From Clostridia bacterium (lineage in GTDB: Bacteria > Bacillota_E > RBS10-35 > JAJYVN01): a stretch of DNA of 9,746 nucleotides. A program made the translations under genes and the position numbers. The stretch's first letter is position 1. Each line of letters begins with the position of its first letter. Under the pieces are notes generated by a model. It did no database searches and was not told the origin of the DNA. It was given only the letters and a program-made list of their open reading frames with translations. The DNA lies in the NCBI GenBank assembly GCA_027335515.1, contig DAHWHT010000035.1, positions 1 through 9,746 on the forward strand, read 5' to 3'. Of this stretch, positions 5,640-9,746 are shown piece after piece.

Positions 5640-8600
5640 TGGTGTCACGGAGGTCCGCCAAGACCACAGCGGCGAAGGGCGCAGCAACGGGGAGTGGCCC
5701 AGCCGGCGAGACGCCGCGGTCACGCCCTTGCCGCCGCAAGGGTTCGTGGATTGCACGTCGCCGGGGCTGGTGGATGAGTCTTGCGCTGGTCTTCGCCATG
5801 GTGCTCTCACTCCTACAGGCGTACACGCCGACGGTGGCGGCAGCGTCGAGTAGCGTGGCGGCGATCACCGTCACGGTCTCCTCGGCGAGCGTGCCCGCCG
5901 ACGGCAGCACGAGCGCCACGGTGACCGCCAGCGTTTCCAGCGGCTCGGGGCAGCCCGTCGCGGGTATCCCCGTGTCCTTCGCCACCACGCTCGGCACGCT
6001 CTCGGCGCCGAGTGCCGTGACGGATGGCCAGGGCGAGGCGGTGGTCACGGTCACCTCGACCGCCACGGGTGTGGCGGTGGTGACGGCGACGGCGACGAAC
6101 GGAGCGCCGAGCGGGAGTGCGCAGGTCTCCTTCACGGCACCGCTCCCCGCCGCGGATGCCCCGGCGCGGGTGGTGGTGGTGGCGGCGCCGACGACGGCGG
6201 TGGCCGCCGACGGGACGAGCGCGGCCACGGTCACGGCCACCGTGTACGATGCGGCCGGCGCGGTCCTGCCGGCGATCACCGTGGATCTCGCCACCACGCT
6301 CGGCGGCTTCGTCCCCGGCTCCACCATGGCGACAAAGAGCGTGACGACGGACGTCCACGGCGTCGCCACGGCTTCCCTTGTTGCCACGAATCCGGGCACG
6401 GCGGCGGTGACGGCGACGGCCGGCGGGGTGTCGGGGAGTGCGGCGGTCACCTTCGTCGCGCCGGGCACCGCTCCGAAGGTTGTGTTCCTCTCGGTCTCGC
6501 CCCTGAGCGTCCCTGCGGACGGGACCAGCGCGGCGACGGTCACGGCGACGGTGTATGACGCCACGGGCGTCGTGGGCGCAGGGGTGGCGGTCGCCTTCTC
6601 CTCCACGCTGGGGACGCTGGGGGCGCGTTCCGCCCCGACCAACGCCTCCGGGCAGGCCACGGTGACCATCACCTCGACGAGCGCCGGGACGGCGGCCGTG
6701 ACGGCGACGGCGGGATCTGCCGCGGCCGCGGCACAAGTGGCGTTCACGGCGCTGACCACGGCCCCGCAGAGCGTCGCCGTGCGCGCGACGCCCGCGGTGC
6801 TGCCGCCGGACGGATCGAGCCTGGCCACGGTGACGGCGACGGTCTACAACCGACAGGGCCTCGTCATCCCGGACGCCGACGCGACCTGGGCGACGACCCT
6901 CGGCGCCATTGGTCCCTGCCTGGGTCCCGGCGCGGGGCCCTTCTTCAGGACCGGCGCCTCCGGTGAGGCAGTGGGCTGCCTCACCTCGAAGGTCTCCGGT
7001 ACGGCCGTGGTGACGGTGGCGGCCGGCTCCGTGTCAGGCTCGACGGCGGTGGTCTTCAGCACCGCGGCCGCCGTGACGTCCGTCGTCGTGGTGGTCTCCC
7101 CTGGGGCGGTGGCGGCGGACGGGACGAGCGCCGCCACGGTGACCGCGACGGTGTACGGGGCGGCGTGGGTGCTCCCGGATGTGCCCGTCACGCTGACGAC
7201 GACCCTCGGCAGCTTCAGTCCCACGAGTAGCGAAACGAGTTTGACGCTGAGCACGGATGCAGCCGGACAAGCGGCGGCAAGCCTCACCTCCACCACGGCG
7301 GGCGAAGCGGCGGTGACGGCCCGCTCGGGGTCCGCCGCGGGCGCGGCGGGGGTCGTCTTCACCGCGACGGGGGCCTCCACGCGCTCGGTGCTCCTGACTG
7401 CCAGTCCGGCCAGCGTGCCGGCGGACGGCCTCACCGCGGCGACCCTCATGGTCACCGTGGACGGCCCAAGCGGGGCGCCCCTCCCCGGCGCCAGTGTGGA
7501 CATTGGCACCACGCTCGGCTCGTTCGCGGGCACCGGTGGCAGCACCACGGCCAGCCTCACGACCGACGCCGCGGGAAAGGCCTCGATCAGCCTGAGCTCC
7601 GGCACCCCGGGCACGGCGGCGGTCGCAGCGAGCAGCGGATCGGCATCCTCGACGGCCACAGTCACCTTCACGGCCGCGCCGCCGAGCCGGATCGTACTCG
7701 CGACCGCTCCCGGGAGCGTCCCGGCGGACGGGGGCACGGCCGCAAAGGTGACGGCCTTGGTCTACGACACGGCCGGGGGTCTGCTGCAGGGCGTGCCGGT
7801 GACCTTCACGACCACCATTGGGACCTTCTGTAACGCCGGTCCCTACGGCAACTGCCCCTGGGGGGCGACGGCGACCGTGGCGACGGGCGAGGCGGCAAGC
7901 TTTGCGGGGACGCTGGGGTCCGGGCCGGCGGGGCAGGCATCCCTGGCGCTCGCCTCCTCCACCACGGGTACGGCCACCATCGTGGCGACGGCCGGGGGCG
8001 CTGCTGCGGCGGCGACCGTCGCCTTCAGCCCCTCTGGCCCCGTCTCATCCAGACTCTCGGTCGCCCCGGGCATCCTTCCCGGCGACGGCACGGCGACGGC
8101 CACGGTGACGACGGTCGTCTACGACGCGGCGGGTGCGGCCCTGCCCGGCACCTACGTGACGGTCTTCAGCAGGGGGCCGTCCCCGCTGCTGAACGGTTCG
8201 CCCGGTGCCGAGGGCGTGACCGTCGAGACGGACGCCGCGGGTATCGCCACCCTCACCCTCACGGCGCCGGAGGCAAGTGGCGTCAGCACCCTGACGGCCG
8301 TTCCCTGGCTGGGCAACCCGAACGGATACTGGAGCCATGCCTCCGAGGTCCCGGCGGCGGAGGCGGTGGCCACGGTCGGTTTCACCCCGGCGGAGCCGGT
8401 GACCCTGGCTGCCTCGGCGACGAGCGTGCCCGCCGACGGCGTGAGCGGGGCGAGCCTAACCGTGACGGTGGGGGATGCGCCCCTGGCCAACCAGGAGATT
8501 CAGGTCAGCACCACGCTCGGGAGCCTCCTTTATCCCCGCTACGTGGAGACGGGCTCGGACCTGACGGTATTGACCGACGGCCAGGGCCGGGCGAGTTTCG

Positions 8601-9746
8601 TCCTCACCTCCGCCACGGCGGGGACCGCCGTCGTCACGGCGACCGTGGGCGGGGAGTCGGTCACCGCCACCGTCACCTTCACCCCGTCGGCGTCCGGGCG
8701 GGTGGCGCTTGTCGCCTCGCCCGGCACCGTTCCGGCGGATGGCACGAGCGAGGCGGATGTGGTGGCGGCCGTCTACGACGGCGCGGGCGCTCCCTTGCCC
8801 GGCGCGCTGGTGGTGTTGCAGACCGAATGGATCTCTGCGGGAGATGCCGGAGTGATCTTCGTGGGCGGGGTTTGGCAGGGCCAGCGGGCCGTGCTCAGCA
8901 CGGGCGCGGGCGGCACGGCCGCAGCCGCGTTCCGCTCCTCCGCGCCCGGCCTGACCTTGCTGCAGGCGGAGAGCGGGGCCGCGGCGGCCACGGCCCCGGT
9001 GCGCTTTGTGCCGGCGACGCCCGGCTCCATCCAGGTGGGCGTCGCGCCGGCCGCCGTCCCGGCCGACGGCACCAGTCGTGCGACCGTGACGGCGACCGTC
9101 TACGACACGGCCGGGGCGCCCCTGGCGGGAGTCCAGGTGGCGCTGGAGACAAGCCTGGGCCTCCTGAAGGACGGCTACACCTGGGACCTGCTGACCACCA
9201 ACGCTGCCGGGCAGGTGTCCGAGACCCTGACCTCGTCCGCCGCGGGGTCCGCCCGCATCACCGCCATCGCCTGGATGCAGCAGCAGGATGGGGGCTGGAC
9301 TCCGCTGCAGGACACCACCTCGCTCACCTTCACACCCCCGGGGGAGGTCGGGGCGGTCGGCATCCGCGTGGCTCCGGCGAGCGCGCCGGCGGACGGGGTG
9401 AGCCCGGTCACGGTGACGGCCACCGTGACCGGCACGGACGGCCTGCCCCTGGCGGGGGTGACCGTGTCGTTCTCGGCGACGGGGGGCGTCTGGGCGGGCG
9501 GCTGCTCGTACGGCGGGTGGGGTTGCCTCTCGTCCGCGACGACGGACGCATCGGGCGCCGCGAGCCTCGCCCTCACCTCGACGCAGGCGGGGGCCTTGCA
9601 GGTGACGGCGGCGGCCGACGGTGTGGCGGCCTCCGCCACCGCCACCTTCACGCCGCCTCCCACCGCGGTGGCCTCGCTCTCCCTCACGGCCGGCGCCACG
9701 ACGCTCATCGCGGACGGCGGGACGACGACGCTCACCGTCACAGCCC
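5639..9746 (+). CDS. Giant secreted Ig-repeat protein (Big_1/invasin-intimin-like domains), 5' part
   Basis: The frame stays open from the ATG at 5639 to the window edge: 1369 complete codons with no stop in sight, so the gene is incomplete at its 3' end. Residues 1-43 are a long, Arg/Lys-rich N-region; 44-60 are hydrophobic (WWMSLALVFAMVLSLL) and AAA at 67-69 offers a signal peptidase site, so the protein is predicted to be exported. From about residue 74 it is a tandem array of Ig-like domains, each with [VAI]P-A-D-G-T-S-x-A-T-V-T-A, then V-Y-D-x-x-G, a TTLG-type turn, T-D-A-x-G-x-A, L-T-S-x-x-A-G-T-A and a final V-x-F-T. This is the bacterial Ig-like group 1 (invasin/intimin) pattern. Such arrays act as stalks of surface adhesins or cell-wall proteins. 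No intimin beta-barrel, LysM or other N-terminal anchor precedes the array, so any anchor, ligand-binding tip or enzymatic domain must lie beyond the window. Insertions with cysteine pairs or aromatic residues occur in several repeats. The long minus-strand frames across it are by-products of its codon bias. Confidence 0.88.
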   Translation, partial: MVSRRSAKTTAAKGAATGSGPAGETPRSRPCRRKGSWIARRRGWWMSLALVFAMVLSLLQAYTPTVAAASSSVAAITVTVSSASVPADGSTSATVTASVSSGSGQPVAGIPVSFATTLGTLSAPSAVTDGQGEAVVTVTSTATGVAVVTATATNGAPSGSAQVSFTAPLPAADAPARVVVVAAPTTAVAADGTSAATVTATVYDAAGAVLPAITVDLATTLGGFVPGSTMATKSVTTDVHGVATASLVATNPGTAAVTATAGGVSGSAAVTFVAPGTAPKVVFLSVSPLSVPADGTSAATVTATVYDATGVVGAGVAVAFSSTLGTLGARSAPTNASGQATVTITSTSAGTAAVTATAGSAAAAAQVAFTALTTAPQSVAVRATPAVLPPDGSSLATVTATVYNRQGLVIPDADATWATTLGAIGPCLGPGAGPFFRTGASGEAVGCLTSKVSGTAVVTVAAGSVSGSTAVVFSTAAAVTSVVVVVSPGAVAADGTSAATVTATVYGAAWVLPDVPVTLTTTLGSFSPTSSETSLTLSTDAAGQAAASLTSTTAGEAAVTARSGSAAGAAGVVFTATGASTRSVLLTASPASVPADGLTAATLMVTVDGPSGAPLPGASVDIGTTLGSFAGTGGSTTASLTTDAAGKASISLSSGTPGTAAVAASSGSASSTATVTFTAAPPSRIVLATAPGSVPADGGTAAKVTALVYDTAGGLLQGVPVTFTTTIGTFCNAGPYGNCPWGATATVATGEAASFAGTLGSGPAGQASLALASSTTGTATIVATAGGAAAAATVAFSPSGPVSSRLSVAPGILPGDGTATATVTTVVYDAAGAALPGTYVTVFSRGPSPLLNGSPGAEGVTVETDAAGIATLTLTAPEASGVSTLTAVPWLGNPNGYWSHASEVPAAEAVATVGFTPAEPVTLAASATSVPADGVSGASLTVTVGDAPLANQEIQVSTTLGSLLYPRYVETGSDLTVLTDGQGRASFVLTSATAGTAVVTATVGGESVTATVTFTPSASGRVALVASPGTVPADGTSEADVVAAVYDGAGAPLPGALVVLQTEWISAGDAGVIFVGGVWQGQRAVLSTGAGGTAAAAFRSSAPGLTLLQAESGAAAATAPVRFVPATPGSIQVGVAPAAVPADGTSRATVTATVYDTAGAPLAGVQVALETSLGLLKDGYTWDLLTTNAAGQVSETLTSSAAGSARITAIAWMQQQDGGWTPLQDTTSLTFTPPGEVGAVGIRVAPASAPADGVSPVTVTATVTGTDGLPLAGVTVSFSATGGVWAGGCSYGGWGCLSSATTDASGAASLALTSTQAGALQVTAAADGVAASATATFTPPPTAVASLSLTAGATTLIADGGTTTLTVTA
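5858..9746 (+). repeat. Tandem Ig-like domain repeats: 12 complete and one partial
   Basis: Repeat starts judged from the protein are about 5858, 6164, 6476, 6770, 7079, 7385, 7688, 8051, 8399, 8699, 9026, 9356 and 9674 (the last cut by the window edge). The A-D-G motif (P-D-G in repeat 4, G-D-G in repeat 8) falls at 5897, 6206, 6515, 6806, 7115, 7421, 7724, 8081, 8432, 8735, 9062, 9389 and 9710. The spacings are 309, 309, 291, 309, 306, 303, 357, 351, 303, 327, 327 and 321 bases, all multiples of three. Repeats 1-6 are close to the minimal ~100-residue domain; later ones carry loop insertions. The copies are well diverged in nucleotide sequence even where the protein motif is constant, for example GTGACGGCGACGG against GTCACGGCCACCG. 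This points to old duplications kept by selection on the protein rather than recent expansion. Confidence 0.85.

Noticed and set aside
5756..5780. Possible twin-arginine (Tat) signal around RRRGWW
   Set aside because: The expected S-R-R-x-F-L-K context is absent and the hydrophobic core is strong, so an ordinary Sec signal fits better.
5482..6828. Long minus-strand open frame opposite the Ig-repeat gene, with further ones at 5813-6736 and 6844-7737
   Set aside because: They are antisense to a clear coding frame and arise because GC-rich codons leave few stops on the other strand. Their sequences mirror the Thr/Ala/Val repeat and have no independent domain.

Overview
This is a GC-rich window (my impression is in the high 60s percent; not counted). 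It holds the end of a CRISPR array, two broken insertion sequences, a two-gene regulator/transporter operon on the minus strand, and the first 1369 codons of a very large repetitive secreted protein on the plus strand that runs off the right edge. The organism is probably a high-GC bacterium without a classical intimin-type outer-membrane export route. An actinobacterium or a Chloroflexota/Thermomicrobia-like lineage would fit the SARP-type regulator with its own ATPase domain, the type I-E style CRISPR repeat and the IS1634-type transposase. This placement is an inference and is weak at phylum level.

Layout. 1-138: three repeat copies (the first cut by the window edge) and two spacers that share an identical 31-base core. 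139-301: flank of an insertion sequence, with a small inverted repeat. 302-868: open frame whose first ~129 codons are the N-terminus of an IS1634-type transposase. Its remaining codons read through a second IS remnant, an IS3-type orfA start on the minus strand (about 690-858) carrying two frameshifts. 816-2141 (minus): MFS transporter whose last ~14 codons and stop appear to come from the end of the IS3 remnant. 2138-4705 (minus): 855-residue regulator with a SARP winged helix, BTAD and a STAND/AAA-type ATPase, plus a C-terminal region resembling a GNAT fold. The regulator stop and transporter start overlap in ATGA, so the two are very likely co-transcribed and translationally coupled. 4706-5638: 933 bases between divergent genes, with no confident gene. 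5639 to the edge: secreted protein with a signal peptide and 12 complete plus one partial invasin/Big_1-like Ig repeats of about 97-119 residues.

How the parts relate. The regulator and transporter form one unit. The regulator would sense a nucleotide-dependent state through its ATPase and activate transcription, and the transporter would move an unidentified small organic solute. The Ig-repeat protein is divergently oriented and has its own strong ribosome binding site, so a functional link to the operon is possible but not shown. The left 860 bases look like a mobile-element scar joining the CRISPR array to the operon. The two features most worth a second look are the paired near-identical spacers, whose offset resembles slipped acquisition from one protospacer, and the Ig-repeat protein, whose insertions (paired cysteines, aromatic loops) recur at similar places in otherwise minimal domains. 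I see no clearly new biological system in the window.
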